64,000 nt of DNA from Paracoccus alkanivorans (GCF_003697785.1 NZ_QOKZ01000002.1:186001-250000), one strand, 5' to 3'. Counted from the first letter of the stretch, positions 37,737 to 48,905 are shown. Translations and numbers: made by a program. The notes: generated by a model from the letters alone, not told the origin.

Positions 37737-38314
37737 GACGAGATCTCGGGCGTGGCAAGCAGCGACCCTGCCGGATAGGTTCCCAGCCAGTTGCTCTGCC
37801 CATATAGATTGTCGCGCAGCTTGAATATCTGCGCAAAGAAGGTGATCTCCACCTGCTGCGCCTCCCATGTCCCGGGCAACGTCCAGAGGATTGTCACATC
37901 CTCCGGCAGACGGGGTTGAAGCTGCTGCAGGACCTCTCCATCCCGGTCGAGAATTACCTCCGGCTCGGCAAGTTCCAGATCGCCGGTCGCGGCCATGGGT
38001 GGAGAAGCAAATATCACCGATTGGGTCTGGCTGGTGATATTCTCGATCCGCGCGGTGAGGGCGAGCAGTTTCGTGCCCGGTTCCACGCCAGGATCGCCCG
38101 GATCCGCAGACAGCACGAACAGGGCACGGGGTGTCAGCAGGGCCCGCCCGGTATCTACAGGCTGTCCGAACGCCGTGGCGGGCGGTTCCTCGGGTTGCCG
38201 CGCATTGTCCACCTTTATCCAGTAGCTGGCCACGACCGCCGCTATCACGCCGGTTGCGGCGAATATGCGCATCCAGATGCGCCGGGTCAGGGAAGGCGGA
38301 ACAGTTTCGCTCAT
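37733..38314 (-). CDS. Single-anchor membrane protein, first gene of unknown operon
   Basis: 193 residues. N-terminal cytoplasmic RR-rich start, helix at ~13-31 (MRIFAATGVIAAVVASYWIKV), then an Ig-like domain: KLLALTARIENITSQTQSVIFASPP followed by an acidic strand and VTILWTLPGTWEAQQVEITFFAQIF. The LLALTARIENIT segment is typical of proteins whose domain contributes extra strands to partners. Together with the next two genes (each joined by ATGA overlaps) it forms a tightly coupled trio, likely one complex. Confidence 0.7.
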   Translation of the reverse strand: MSETVPPSLTRRIWMRIFAATGVIAAVVASYWIKVDNARQPEEPPATAFGQPVDTGRALLTPRALFVLSADPGDPGVEPGTKLLALTARIENITSQTQSVIFASPPMAATGDLELAEPEVILDRDGEVLQQLQPRLPEDVTILWTLPGTWEAQQVEITFFAQIFKLRDNLYGQSNWLGTYPAGSLLATPEISS

Positions 38315-38476
38315 GCGCCGATAATAGCGTAAGCTGTTCGTATTGGAACGGAGTTGATGATGCGGCGCCCGGTCAATGCCGGTTTTCGCCAGTGGCCATT
38401 CACAGCCCGAATGGCCCGCGCCCGGCTCTCATAACCTGAACTTGCACCATCATACGGCACGGCCTAAATTGCCGCG
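38315..38476. other. Divergent intergenic region with hairpin and possible leader peptide
   Basis: GGCCATTC (38394-38401) and GAATGGCC (38409-38416) form a perfect 8-bp stem around ACAGCCC. A 25-codon frame (38357-38434, starting MMRR) with GGAG just upstream spans the hairpin and could be a leader peptide, but nothing else supports it. Confidence 0.3.
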
Positions 38477-38851
38477 ATGACCAGACAGGCGATATATCTG
38501 CAAAAAGGAACCTCCGCGCAAGTTTTCCGGGCGCTGGTCGCGTTTCTTTTTGTGTTCGGCCTGCTTCTCCATTCTGCCCCAAGGATCGAAGCCGGGCACA
38601 AGGGAGAGATCGTTCTCGCGGCTGAAAAGCCATCTCTGCACATCCTGCCGCAGACCGAGATTGCCCTGCGCAACAAGGATCTGCGGCTGGAACCGAAACC
38701 GGACAATACGCCGCCCGCGATTTCGGCTGAAATCGCCCGGGTGGTTCGGCCGGAGCGGCTTTGCCTGTCCCAAACGGTTGCAGGCGATACATGCGCCATA
38801 TTCCGGCATCACCTCCGCCCCTTGTCGCGGGCTCCTCCTGCCATCGCATAG
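38477..38851 (+). CDS. Hypothetical small exported/membrane protein
   Basis: 124 residues, not recognised. A hydrophobic segment at ~19-33 (FRALVAFLFVFGLLLHSAP) could be a signal anchor, followed by a polar region with two Cys (LCLSQ and DTCAIF). There is no clear ribosome site, so the start and the gene itself are uncertain. The opposite-strand frames over this stretch look less protein-like. A 7-bp hairpin follows at 38863-38880, consistent with a transcript end. Confidence 0.42.
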   Translation: MTRQAIYLQKGTSAQVFRALVAFLFVFGLLLHSAPRIEAGHKGEIVLAAEKPSLHILPQTEIALRNKDLRLEPKPDNTPPAISAEIARVVRPERLCLSQTVAGDTCAIFRHHLRPLSRAPPAIA

Positions 38852-38862
38852 TCCGACGAACC

Positions 38863-38880
38863 ATCCGCATGACTGCGGAT
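38863..38880 (+). terminator. Hairpin upstream of tatA
   Basis: ATCCGCA-TGAC-TGCGGAT, perfect 7-bp stem with tetraloop, between the hypothetical gene and tatA. No T-run. Confidence 0.4.
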
Positions 38881-38947
38881 AATCAGGGATTTGCGGCCAC
38901 CCTCGCGGTGCGCGGCATCCCGATGCGTAAAATCGAGGATTTCAAAG

Positions 38948-39166
38948 ATGCTGAACAATATCGGCCTTCCCGGGCTGCTTTTGATCGTGGCCGTAACCCT
39001 TGTGCTGTTCGGGCGCGGCAAGATCAGTTCCCTGATGGGGGAATTGGGCAATGGCCTGACGGCTTTCCGTCGCGGCTTGCGGGACGGTGAGGTTTCCGAA
39101 ACCGCCGATCCACAGAAAGCGCCTCCGCGGATCGACGGTGGCTCCGAGCCCGGGAACAAGACATGA
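38948..39166 (+). CDS. tatA: Twin-arginine translocase TatA/TatE-like protein
   Basis: 72 residues. Short N-terminal helix (IGLPGLLLIVAVTLVLFG), the FGRGKISSLMGELGNGLTAFRRGLRD hinge and amphipathic helix typical of TatA, then a charged tail. The family forms the pore for folded Tat substrates. Usual neighbours tatB and tatC are absent; instead a zinc-ribbon gene overlaps by ATGA. The residue after the first helix (FGRGK) is the conserved Phe-Gly hinge. GAGGA eight bases upstream supports the start. It may be the main TatA or a second copy. Confidence 0.85.
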   Translation: MLNNIGLPGLLLIVAVTLVLFGRGKISSLMGELGNGLTAFRRGLRDGEVSETADPQKAPPRIDGGSEPGNKT

Positions 39167-39528
39167 GCACCCCGCCACCTGTCGAACGAAACACCGCGAA
39201 GCCAATGCGCCTTCGCGGAACGAACCGTCACGCCTGGCCAGACCCGGCACATCCGGGCGGTCAATTCGGAAACGCACCGGTTGCAGAGCCATCATCCGGC
39301 ATCCTGCCCGACAGGGCGAAGCCCGATGAAGCCGAGAGCAAGGCCAATCGAGCGCCTGCCGCTTGCGCGGGTTGCCAGACCGAGATTCCGGCAACCGAAA
39401 CCCTGTGCGCAATTTGCATGCGGACCCGGGGCCATGTCTCAACCGGGTGGCGAACCCTTGTTCACTGGCTCATCCTGCTTGCGATTCTTCTGGTCTTGCT
39501 TGGCCTGGGGCACTGGCTGGGTCAGTAA
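39163..39528 (+). CDS. Tail-anchored zinc-ribbon protein coupled to tatA
   Basis: 121 residues, not recognised. A disordered N-terminal half (Pro/Ala/Asn-rich) is followed by a CX2C-X10-CX2C zinc ribbon (Cys68, 71, 82, 85) and a single C-terminal helix at ~98-118 (LVHWLILLAILLVLLGLGHWLG), so the ribbon would face the cytoplasm. Its start overlaps the tatA stop. A role in Tat function or in quality control is an inference from that coupling only. Confidence 0.65.
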   Translation: MSTPPPVERNTAKPMRLRGTNRHAWPDPAHPGGQFGNAPVAEPSSGILPDRAKPDEAESKANRAPAACAGCQTEIPATETLCAICMRTRGHVSTGWRTLVHWLILLAILLVLLGLGHWLGQ

Positions 39529-39543
39529 GGGCGAATGACTATC

Positions 39544-39570
39544 CCGGCGCTGATCCCGTATTGGCGCCGG
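39544..39570. terminator. Hairpin between convergent zinc-ribbon and IclR genes
   Basis: CCGGCGC (39544-39550) pairs with GCGCCGG (39564-39570) around a 13-base loop; no T-run. It may terminate the tatA transcript. Confidence 0.35.
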
Positions 39571-39592
39571 CTGCCGATGTTCGGATATGACA

Positions 39593-40378
39593 TCAGCCCC
39601 GCAGCGATGGCGAAATCGAGTTCGCCGTGTCAAGCAGCGACGGCAGGATTTCCTCGCGCACCCGCGCATCGTCCCATGTATAGGCGGAAACCGAGCATTG
39701 CACCCCCGCAAAGGCCCGCCCGTCCGGTCCGATGATCGGCGCGGCAATGGCGACCTCGTTCAACAGCATCTGGTCGCGTGACATCGCGAAACCATTCGCC
39801 ACGGTCTCGTCGATATGGCGGCGGATCTGGTCGCGGTCCAGCGTCGTGCGCGGGGTGAATGCCTTCAGCGGCCAGGTCTCGATCGCGGCTTCACGCTCTG
39901 CCTGGGACCATGTGGACAGGATCGCCCGCCCGGCCGAGGTGGACAGCGCCGGCAAGCGGCGCCCGATGATGGATGCCGCGAAATAGGTGCGTTTGCAGGG
40001 CAGGCGCGAGACATAGATGATGTGATCGCCCGAAATCTCGGCCAGATTGATCGTCTCGCCCAATTGCCGCGACAGGTCGATCAGCTTGGGCAATGCCGCC
40101 CCCACCAGCGGATCCGACCAGTAATAGCAATAGGCCAGTTCCAGCCAGGCATGCGAGGGGCGCAGCCGCCGCGTGACCGGATCCTTGTCCAGAAACCCCT
40201 CGTGATGCAGCGTATTGACCAGCCGTTGAATCGCGCTCTTGTCCATGCCGGTGCGCTGCGACAACTCACCCAGGCTCATTTCCGACTTGCTTTCGTCAAA
40301 GGCGCGCAGGACCCGCAGGCCCTTGGCAAGCGCGCCGACGAACAGGGTATCACGCCTTGCCTTGCCGCCATCGGACAT
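39593..40378 (-). CDS. IclR-family transcriptional regulator
   Basis: 261 residues. N-terminal winged helix-turn-helix (about 12-75): LRVLRAFDESKSEMSLGELSQRTGMDKSAIQRLVNTLHHEGFL. C-terminal IclR effector domain: LGETINLAEISGDHIIYVSRL, RRLPALSTSAGRAILS, and GFAMSRDQMLLNEVAIAAPIIGPDGRAFAGVQCSV. It is divergent from the peptide importer operon and so probably its regulator, with the palindrome at 40456-40475 as a candidate operator. Effector unknown; peptides or amino acids are likely from context. Confidence 0.9.
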   Translation of the reverse strand: MSDGGKARRDTLFVGALAKGLRVLRAFDESKSEMSLGELSQRTGMDKSAIQRLVNTLHHEGFLDKDPVTRRLRPSHAWLELAYCYYWSDPLVGAALPKLIDLSRQLGETINLAEISGDHIIYVSRLPCKRTYFAASIIGRRLPALSTSAGRAILSTWSQAEREAAIETWPLKAFTPRTTLDRDQIRRHIDETVANGFAMSRDQMLLNEVAIAAPIIGPDGRAFAGVQCSVSAYTWDDARVREEILPSLLDTANSISPSLRG

Positions 40379-40455
40379 CCCGGACCCTCTACCTTGTCAA
40401 AATGCTTGACGCATGAGCGATTCATCTGCTTACCTAATCACAATAAGGTTTCATG

Positions 40456-40475
40456 TATCGCAATGCAATACGATA
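40456..40475. promoter_or_regulatory. Candidate IclR operator upstream of the peptide importer
   Basis: TATCG-N10-CGATA, inverted repeat with a CAATGCAATA centre, in the 132-base gap between the regulator and the binding-protein gene. Confidence 0.35.
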
Positions 40476-40510
40476 AACCTGAAAGGGACCAACAAGGGGG
40501 AAGATTTGCA

Positions 40511-42025
40511 ATGACATGCAAGACATTACGCAACGGCGTGGCCGTGATTGCCGTTCTGGCGGCCGGTGCCGCCTATGCGGAGAAGGCCAGCGACACCTTG
40601 CGCGTGGCATTCACCAAGGAGCTTGAGAGCGTCGACAGCTATTTCAATTCGGCCCGCGAAGGGGTCGTGTTGCAGCGCGCAATCTGGGACGGGCTTATCT
40701 ATGCCGACCCGCAGACCGGCGAATATTCCGGCAATCTGGCGACCGAATGGAAATGGATCGACGACACCACGCTGGAGCTGAAGCTGCGCGAGGGCGTGAA
40801 ATTCCACGATGGCAGCGACTTTACCGCCGATGACGTGGTCTACACGGTCGATTTCGTCGCCAAGGAGGAAAACGGCGTCAAGACGCAGCGCAACGTCAAC
40901 TGGATGGATCACGCCGAGAAGGTTGACGATTATACCGTCCGCATCATCACCAGGGAACCGTTTCCCGCCGCAATCGAATATCTGGCCGGTCCGGTCTCGA
41001 TGTATCCTTCCGATTACTACGAAGAGGTTGGACCCGAGGGTATGGGGCTGAAGCCTGTCGGCACCGGCCCCTACAAGGCCGTCAGCGTCGAGCCGGGCAA
41101 GCATTTCGTGCTGGAGAAGAACGAGGAATATTTCGACGGACCAAAGGGCCGGCCCGCCATCGGCAAGATCGACATCCGCACGATCCCGGACGTGAACACG
41201 CAGATGGCCGAATTGTTCAGCGGCCAGCTTGACCTGATCTGGCAGGTGCCCACGGACCAGGCCGAGCGGCTTGGCGAAATGGGACAGTTCACCGTCACCA
41301 ATGAAAGCACCATGCGGGTGGGCTATCTGAACATGGACGCCGCCGGGCGCTCCGATCCGGACAGCCCCTTTACCAAGCTGGAGGTCCGGCAGGCCGTGAA
41401 CCTCGCGATCGACCGCGAGGCGATGGTCAACGAACTGCTCAAGGGCAAGTCCAAGCCGATCCATACCGCCTGCTTTCCCAGCCAGTTCGGCTGCGATCAG
41501 GACGTGACCGAATATCCTTACGACCCGGAAAAGGCCAAGGAGCTTTTGGCCGCGGCAGGTTATCCGGACGGTTTCACGACCGAATTCTATGCCTATCGCG
41601 ACCGCCCCTATGCCGAGGCCATCGCCAGCTACCTGAACGCGGTCGGCATCAAGACCGACTTCAAGATGCTGCAATATTCGGCCCTGCGGGAACAGAACAT
41701 GAAGGGCGAGGTGCCGATCTCGTTCCAGACCTGGGGTTCGTTCTCGATCAACGACGCCTCGGCGATGGTCAGCCAGTTCTTCAAGCATGGAGAACTGGAC
41801 GATGCCCGCGACGACGAGGTTCTGGCAGAGCTCAATATCGCCGACAGTTCGATAGACCCGGAGGAGCGGAAAGAGCACTACCGCACCGCGCTGCAGCGGA
41901 TCGCCGATCAGGCCTATTGGGCGCCGCTGTTCTCGTATAACACCAATTACGTGTATTCGAAGGAAGTGTCCTACACGCCGACTCCGGACGAGGTTCTGCG
42001 CTTCCATGCCATGACCTGGAACTGA
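40511..42025 (+). CDS. Peptide ABC transporter substrate-binding protein (DppA/OppA type)
   Basis: 504 residues. Signal peptide 1-23 (AYA before EKASD). SBP_bac_5 family: LREGVKFHDGSDFTADDVVYTVDF, PVGTGPYKAVSVEPG, NTQMAELFSGQLDLIWQVP, VRQAVNLAIDREAMV, and YDPEKAKELLAAAGYPDGF. One Cys pair (CFPSQFGC) precedes the last motif and is shared with the second binding protein at 50510. First gene of the importer operon. GGGGGAAG seven bases upstream fixes the start; the 10-bp hairpin after the stop fits higher expression of this subunit. Confidence 0.93.
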   Translation: MTCKTLRNGVAVIAVLAAGAAYAEKASDTLRVAFTKELESVDSYFNSAREGVVLQRAIWDGLIYADPQTGEYSGNLATEWKWIDDTTLELKLREGVKFHDGSDFTADDVVYTVDFVAKEENGVKTQRNVNWMDHAEKVDDYTVRIITREPFPAAIEYLAGPVSMYPSDYYEEVGPEGMGLKPVGTGPYKAVSVEPGKHFVLEKNEEYFDGPKGRPAIGKIDIRTIPDVNTQMAELFSGQLDLIWQVPTDQAERLGEMGQFTVTNESTMRVGYLNMDAAGRSDPDSPFTKLEVRQAVNLAIDREAMVNELLKGKSKPIHTACFPSQFGCDQDVTEYPYDPEKAKELLAAAGYPDGFTTEFYAYRDRPYAEAIASYLNAVGIKTDFKMLQYSALREQNMKGEVPISFQTWGSFSINDASAMVSQFFKHGELDDARDDEVLAELNIADSSIDPEERKEHYRTALQRIADQAYWAPLFSYNTNYVYSKEVSYTPTPDEVLRFHAMTWN

Positions 42026-42052
42026 GCCGGGTCCATCCAATGCCCGCTTCCC

Positions 42053-42077
42053 GGATGGCCGGACGCCCCGGCCATCC
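42053..42077 (+). terminator. Intercistronic hairpin after the binding-protein gene
   Basis: GGATGGCCGG-ACGCC-CCGGCCATCC, perfect 10-bp stem with a five-base loop, in the 102-base gap before the first permease. No T-run: more likely an mRNA stabiliser or partial terminator than a full stop. Confidence 0.6.
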
Positions 42078-42127
42078 CCTGCCCGGCGCGATTTGCCCGG
42101 CTTTCGCAAGCAAGGATGTGAATTCAG

Positions 42128-43045
42128 ATGCTTCGCTTTATTCTCAAGCGGCTTGGGCTGGCGATCCTCGTCGCCTTCACCGTGTCCTTCATCAGCTTCA
42201 GCCTGCTGTTTCTGGCCGGTGATCCGGCCATCGCCATCGCGGGCGAGAACGCCAATGCCGAGGACATCGCCGCGATCCGCGAGCTATACGGCTTCGACCG
42301 GCCCATGCTGGTGCAATATGCCGAATGGCTGTGGAACGCCCTGCGGTTCGATTTCGGGCAAAGCTATTACTTCCGGCTGCCGGTTGCCGACCTGATCGCC
42401 GAGCGGCTGTCGGTCACGATGACCCTCGGGGTCTGCGGTATCCTGTTTGCGCTGCTGACCGCCGTGCCCCTGGGCGTGATCGCGGCAATCCGTCCCAATT
42501 CGCTGATCGACCGGATCGCCCTGTTCCTGTCGGTCGCCGGACAGGCGATGCCCAGCTTCTGGTTCGGGCTGATCCTGATCGTGGTCTTTGCCATTCAGCT
42601 AGGCTGGCTGCCCGCCTCCGGCGCATCGAGCTGGCGGCATTTCATCATGCCGACGGTGGTGCTGGGTTATTACGCAATGCCGGCGATCATGCGCCTGACC
42701 CGCGCCGGAATGCTGGAGGTGCTGTCGGCAGACTATATCCGCACCGCCCGCGCCAAAGGGGCGTCCGAGGGGCGCGTGATGTTCAAGCACGCCCTGCGCA
42801 ACGCGATCATCCCGGTCGTGTCGCTGGCGGCGGTGCAGATGGGTTTCATGCTAGGCGGCTCGATCGTGGTCGAGTCGATCTTTGCGCTGCACGGGGCCGG
42901 TTTCCTGGCCTGGGAATCGATCGGCCGGAACGACCTGCCGACAGTGCAGGCGCTGATCCTCGTCTTTGCGCTCTTCTATATCATATTCACCTTTCTGGCC
43001 GATGTGCTGAACGCATGGCTGGATCCCCGGATGAGGAGCAGCTGA
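42128..43045 (+). CDS. Peptide ABC transporter permease (DppB type)
   Basis: 305 residues, six helices, BPD_transp_1 fold. DppB-type N-terminus (LRFILKRLGLAILVAFTVSFISF), the long loop with RELYGFDRPMLVQYAEWL, and the coupling EAA region LRTARAKGASEGRVMFKHALRNAIIPVVSL. It pairs with the next gene; one base separates the stop and the following start. Confidence 0.93.
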   Translation: MLRFILKRLGLAILVAFTVSFISFSLLFLAGDPAIAIAGENANAEDIAAIRELYGFDRPMLVQYAEWLWNALRFDFGQSYYFRLPVADLIAERLSVTMTLGVCGILFALLTAVPLGVIAAIRPNSLIDRIALFLSVAGQAMPSFWFGLILIVVFAIQLGWLPASGASSWRHFIMPTVVLGYYAMPAIMRLTRAGMLEVLSADYIRTARAKGASEGRVMFKHALRNAIIPVVSLAAVQMGFMLGGSIVVESIFALHGAGFLAWESIGRNDLPTVQALILVFALFYIIFTFLADVLNAWLDPRMRSS

Positions 43046-43046
43046 G

Positions 43047-43937
43047 ATGACGGCTCTTCCCGACATCGTCGAAATCACCGGCCCGACGCCCGGCCAGCAA
43101 TTGCGCAAGCGCATGTTCGGCCATCAGGGCTTCATGATCGGGGCGGTTTTCCTTGTGATCCTGGTGCTGATCGCGATCCTCGCGCCGGTGCTGGCCCCGC
43201 ATGATCCCTATTCGCAAAGCCTTGGCGACCGGATGGTGCGGCCGGTCTTCATGGGCGGGACATGGGAACATCCGCTCGGCACCGACCATCTGGGCCGTGA
43301 TTACCTGTCGCGACTGATCTATGGCGCCCGGATCTCGCTGCTGATCGGCACGGTCGCGGCGCTGATCTCGGGCCTGATCGGCACCACGCTCGGGGTCGCC
43401 GCCGGCTATTTCGGCGGGCGCGTCGATGCGGTGGTGACCTTTCTCATCAATGTCCGGCTGGCGATGCCGGTGGTGCTGGTCGCGCTTGCCGTCGTAGCGA
43501 TCCTCGGCGGGTCGCTGAACGTGGTGATCGGGGTTCTGGGCCTGCTGCTGTGGGACCGCTTCGCCGTGGTCATGCGCGCCTCGACATTGCAGATCCGCAA
43601 CCGCGAATTCGTCGCCGCCGCCCGAGCGATCGGCTGTTCCACCCCGCGCATCCTGCTGTCCGAGATCCTGCCCAATATCTTCAACAACCTGATCGTCGTC
43701 GTCACGCTGGAAATGGCCCATGCAATCCTGCTGGAAGCGGCTCTGTCCTTCCTTGGCCTGGGCGTGCAGCCGCCAACGCCAAGCTGGGGGCTGATGGTAT
43801 CCGAGGGCAAGAACATGATGCTGTTCGAGCCGTGGCTGGTGCTGATCCCCGGTGCGGTGCTGTTCCTGCTGGTGCTGGCGATCAACCTGATGGGCGACGG
43901 GCTGCGCGATGTCACCGCGCCCGAGAACCGCAACTGA
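43047..43937 (+). CDS. Peptide ABC transporter permease (DppC type)
   Basis: 296 residues, six helices with the DppC N-terminal extension (HQGFMIGAVFLVILVLIAILAPVLAPHDPYSQ), HPLGTDHLGRDYLSRLIYGARISL, and the EAA region EFVAAARAIGCSTPRILLSEILPNIFNNLIV. Ends EAALSFLGLGVQPPTPSWG. Start three bases after the preceding stop (TGAGATG). Confidence 0.94.
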   Translation: MTALPDIVEITGPTPGQQLRKRMFGHQGFMIGAVFLVILVLIAILAPVLAPHDPYSQSLGDRMVRPVFMGGTWEHPLGTDHLGRDYLSRLIYGARISLLIGTVAALISGLIGTTLGVAAGYFGGRVDAVVTFLINVRLAMPVVLVALAVVAILGGSLNVVIGVLGLLLWDRFAVVMRASTLQIRNREFVAAARAIGCSTPRILLSEILPNIFNNLIVVVTLEMAHAILLEAALSFLGLGVQPPTPSWGLMVSEGKNMMLFEPWLVLIPGAVLFLLVLAINLMGDGLRDVTAPENRN

Positions 43938-43948
43938 GAGGGCAAGAC

Positions 43949-45927
<1,979 letters not shown>

Positions 45928-45936
45928 GGAATGACC

Positions 45937-47511
45937 ATGATCTCTTCTCATTCGCGCACGCAGAAAGTGCGCAAGACCGTCCCTGAAACACGCGGTGGCG
46001 TCGTCGCCGCACAGAACACGCGCGCAGCCCGGGCCGGGGCCGAGGTGCTGGCTGCCGGGGGAAATGCCATCGATGCGGCGGTTGCGGTCTCTTTCGCCAT
46101 CGGCGTGCTGGAGCCATGGATGAGCGGACCGGCCGGCGGCGGCGTCATGATGCTGTGGCACGCGGATGAGGAACGCCCCGAGACGATGTATTACGGCATG
46201 CGCTCGCCCGCAGGGCTCGATCCGGCGGATTATCCGCTGGCGGGCACCGGCAAGGCCAGCGACCTGTTCCCGTGGGAAGCGGTCGTGGACGACCGGAATA
46301 TTCGCGGGGCGACGGCAGTCGCGGTTCCGGGCGTGGTGGACGGTATCGGGCAGGCCCATGCGCGCTATGGCCGCATGCCCTGGGACGAGCTGCTGGCCCC
46401 CGCGATCGGTTTCGCCCGCGAGGGGCTGCCGGTCGACTGGTATGCCGCGCTGATGATCGCCTCGGCCACGCGCGGGCTGGCCGCCGATCCGGATGCCGCC
46501 GCGATGTTCCTGGAGGACGGGCAATGGCCAACCATCGCGGGCTGGACCAGCACCACCGGCAAAACCCTGGCGATGGACGGCATGGCCGCCACATTGGCCG
46601 AGATCGCTGCAAAGGGTGCGCGGGAATTCTATGACGGCGATGTCGGCGCGGCGCTTGCCGCCGATATCCAGGCCAAGGGCGGCAGCCTCTCGCATGACGA
46701 TCTGCGCAGCTACCGGGCCGAGTTCCAGACGCCGCTTTCTTTCGGGCGCGGGAAGGCGCGTTTCCACGTGACCCCGCATCTGACCGCAGGCCCCACGTTC
46801 TGCGACCTTTTCGCCGCGCTGCCGCCATTGACCGGCACGCCCGATGCACAGGCTTTCGCGGCCTATGCGGGAGCGTTGAAGGCGGCTTACGCGCGGCGCC
46901 TGTCAAGCATGGGCGATGATGGCGAAAGCCCCGATGCGCCGGGCTGCACCACGCATTTCTCCATCGTGGACCGCGACGGCAACATGGTCGCGATGACGCA
47001 GACATTGCTTTCGGCCTTTGGCTCGCAGGTGGTGTCGCCCTCGACCGGGCTGTTGCTGAACAACGGCATCATGTGGTTCGATCCGGTTCCCGGCCGGCCC
47101 AATTCACTGGCTCCGGACAAGCGCTGCCTGATGAATGTCTGCCCGGTCATCGGCGAAAACGGCACGCGCCGCTTTGCCTTTGGCGCCTCGGGCGGGCGCA
47201 AGATCGTCGGCGCGGTGGCGCAACTGTCCTCTTTCGTGGCGGATTTCGGCATGGATCTGGATGCCGCGTTCCATCACGGCCGTATCGACCTGTCGGGCGG
47301 CGATGTGGTGACGATCGACGACGCTCTGCCCCAGCCAGTCCATGACGCGGTTGCCGCCGATCACCCCGTGACCCGCTTTCCCCGAACCGTGTTCCCCTTT
47401 GCCTTCGCCTGCCCCGCCGGGGTCATGCGCGACGGAAACACCAATACCGGCTGCACCGAGATCATGTCGCCATGGGGCGACGCCATCACCGAACCGGAGA
47501 CCGAGGCATGA
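45937..47511 (+). CDS. Gamma-glutamyltransferase family protein, no signal peptide
   Basis: 524 residues from the ATG at 45937, whose GAGGA sits six bases upstream (an ATG two codons earlier at 45931 is too close to it). [22 protein letters not shown] and [12 protein letters not shown] are the N-terminal signature. The self-processing nucleophile Thr338 is in [20 protein letters not shown], followed by the LNNGIMWF loop and GASGGRKI. Classical GGT is periplasmic; this one lacks a signal peptide, so it would act in the cytoplasm on imported gamma-glutamyl peptides or amides. It is inside the importer operon and overlaps the dipeptidase start by ATGA. Confidence 0.9.
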   Translation: MISSHSRTQKVRKTVPETRGGVVAAQNTRAARAGAEVLAAGGNAIDAAVAVSFAIGVLEPWMSGPAGGGVMMLWHADEERPETMYYGMRSPAGLDPADYPLAGTGKASDLFPWEAVVDDRNIRGATAVAVPGVVDGIGQAHARYGRMPWDELLAPAIGFAREGLPVDWYAALMIASATRGLAADPDAAAMFLEDGQWPTIAGWTSTTGKTLAMDGMAATLAEIAAKGAREFYDGDVGAALAADIQAKGGSLSHDDLRSYRAEFQTPLSFGRGKARFHVTPHLTAGPTFCDLFAALPPLTGTPDAQAFAAYAGALKAAYARRLSSMGDDGESPDAPGCTTHFSIVDRDGNMVAMTQTLLSAFGSQVVSPSTGLLLNNGIMWFDPVPGRPNSLAPDKRCLMNVCPVIGENGTRRFAFGASGGRKIVGAVAQLSSFVADFGMDLDAAFHHGRIDLSGGDVVTIDDALPQPVHDAVAADHPVTRFPRTVFPFAFACPAGVMRDGNTNTGCTEIMSPWGDAITEPETEA

Positions 47512-48884
47512 CCCGCCAGACCGCCCTTGCCAACGCCGAACATTATTTTGACAGCGGCGCGTTCCAGTCCGATCTTGGCGCGCTGGTCGGCTATGAGACC
47601 GAAAGCCAGAACCCCGATCAACGCCCCGAGCTTTACCGCTATCTCGAACAGGCAATGTTACCGAGACTGGAGGCGGCGGGTTTCACCTGCCGGATCCACG
47701 ACAACCCCGACCCAAAGGGTGGCCCGCTGCTGATCGGCGAGCGGATCGAGGATCCCGCCCTGCAGACCGTGCTGACCTATGGACATGGCGATGTGATCCG
47801 TGCCCAGACCGAGCAATGGCGCGACGGGTTGCATCCCTTCCGGCTGGTGGAGGAGGGCGAACGGCTTTACGGTCGCGGCAGCGCCGACAACAAGGGACAG
47901 CACCTGATCAATATCGCCGCGCTCGAAGCGGTGATCGCGGCGCGCGGAAAGCTGGGCTTCAATGTCAGGATCGTGGTCGAGATGTCCGAGGAGACCGGCT
48001 CTGTCGGACTGCCCGAATTCTTTCGCGAGCACCGGCAGGAACTTGAGGCGGATGTGCTGATCGCGTCGGACGGGCCGCGACTGCAGCCGGAGATCCCGAC
48101 GCTGTTCATGGGATCGCGCGGCGGAACCAGCTTCGACCTGGTGCTGGTTCTGCGCGAGGGTGCGCATCACTCCGGCAATTGGGGCGGGTTGCTGGCCGAT
48201 CCGGCGATGATCCTGTCGCACGCGCTGAGCTCGATCTGCGACCGGCGCGGCCAGATCCGGATCCCCGAGTGGCGCCCGGACAGCCTGACCCCCAAGGTTC
48301 GGGAGGCTCTCAGGGGTCTGCCGGTCGAGGACGGAGACGGACCCAGGGTCGATACCGATTGGGGCGAAGAAGATCTGACCCCGGCAGAGCGCGTCTATGG
48401 CTGGAACAGTTTCGCGATCCTCGCGATGAGTTCGGGCGTGCCCGAGGCGCCGGTGAACGCCATCTCGGCCCGGGCACGGGCCACCTGCCAGCTGCGCTAT
48501 GTCGTCGGCACCGATCCCGACGACATCCTGCCCGCGCTGCGCCGCCACCTGGACGCGCATGGTTTCGAGGCGGTGCAGATCATTCCCCATGACCGCGGCT
48601 TTTTCCGGGCTACCCGGCTGGATCCCGATCACGAATGGGTCCGCTTTGCCGCCGCCTCGCTCGAACGCACGGCGGGCAAGGCGCCGCATGTCCTGCCCAA
48701 TCTCGCCGGGTCGCTGCCCAATGACAGCTTTACCGATATTCTCGGCCTGCCGACGATTTGGGTGCCGCATTCCTATCGCGGCTGCTCGCAGCACGCCCCG
48801 AACGAGCATGTGCTCAAGCCGCTATGCCGCGATGCGTTGCGGGTCATGGCCGGGCTGTGGTGGGATATCGGCGAGATGGTTTAG
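47508..48884 (+). CDS. M20 family metallopeptidase (dipeptidase type)
   Basis: 458 residues. Zn-site motifs of M20: [18 protein letters not shown], catalytic [12 protein letters not shown] near 190, and [13 protein letters not shown]. It resembles ArgE/DapE/CPG2 relatives annotated as dipeptidases. It probably cleaves imported di- or aminoacyl peptides, in line with the operon. The ORF could begin 12 codons earlier at 47472, but ATGA overlap with the preceding gene at 47508 fits the operon pattern. Confidence 0.9.
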   Translation: MTRQTALANAEHYFDSGAFQSDLGALVGYETESQNPDQRPELYRYLEQAMLPRLEAAGFTCRIHDNPDPKGGPLLIGERIEDPALQTVLTYGHGDVIRAQTEQWRDGLHPFRLVEEGERLYGRGSADNKGQHLINIAALEAVIAARGKLGFNVRIVVEMSEETGSVGLPEFFREHRQELEADVLIASDGPRLQPEIPTLFMGSRGGTSFDLVLVLREGAHHSGNWGGLLADPAMILSHALSSICDRRGQIRIPEWRPDSLTPKVREALRGLPVEDGDGPRVDTDWGEEDLTPAERVYGWNSFAILAMSSGVPEAPVNAISARARATCQLRYVVGTDPDDILPALRRHLDAHGFEAVQIIPHDRGFFRATRLDPDHEWVRFAAASLERTAGKAPHVLPNLAGSLPNDSFTDILGLPTIWVPHSYRGCSQHAPNEHVLKPLCRDALRVMAGLWWDIGEMV

Positions 48885-48905
48885 GCCGGCTTCGTCACGG
48901 CCCGC

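Noticed and set aside
38400-38870. 156-codon minus-strand frame opposite the small hypothetical gene
   Set aside because: Low-complexity, no hydrophobic pattern or ribosome site; the plus-strand frame is more protein-like.
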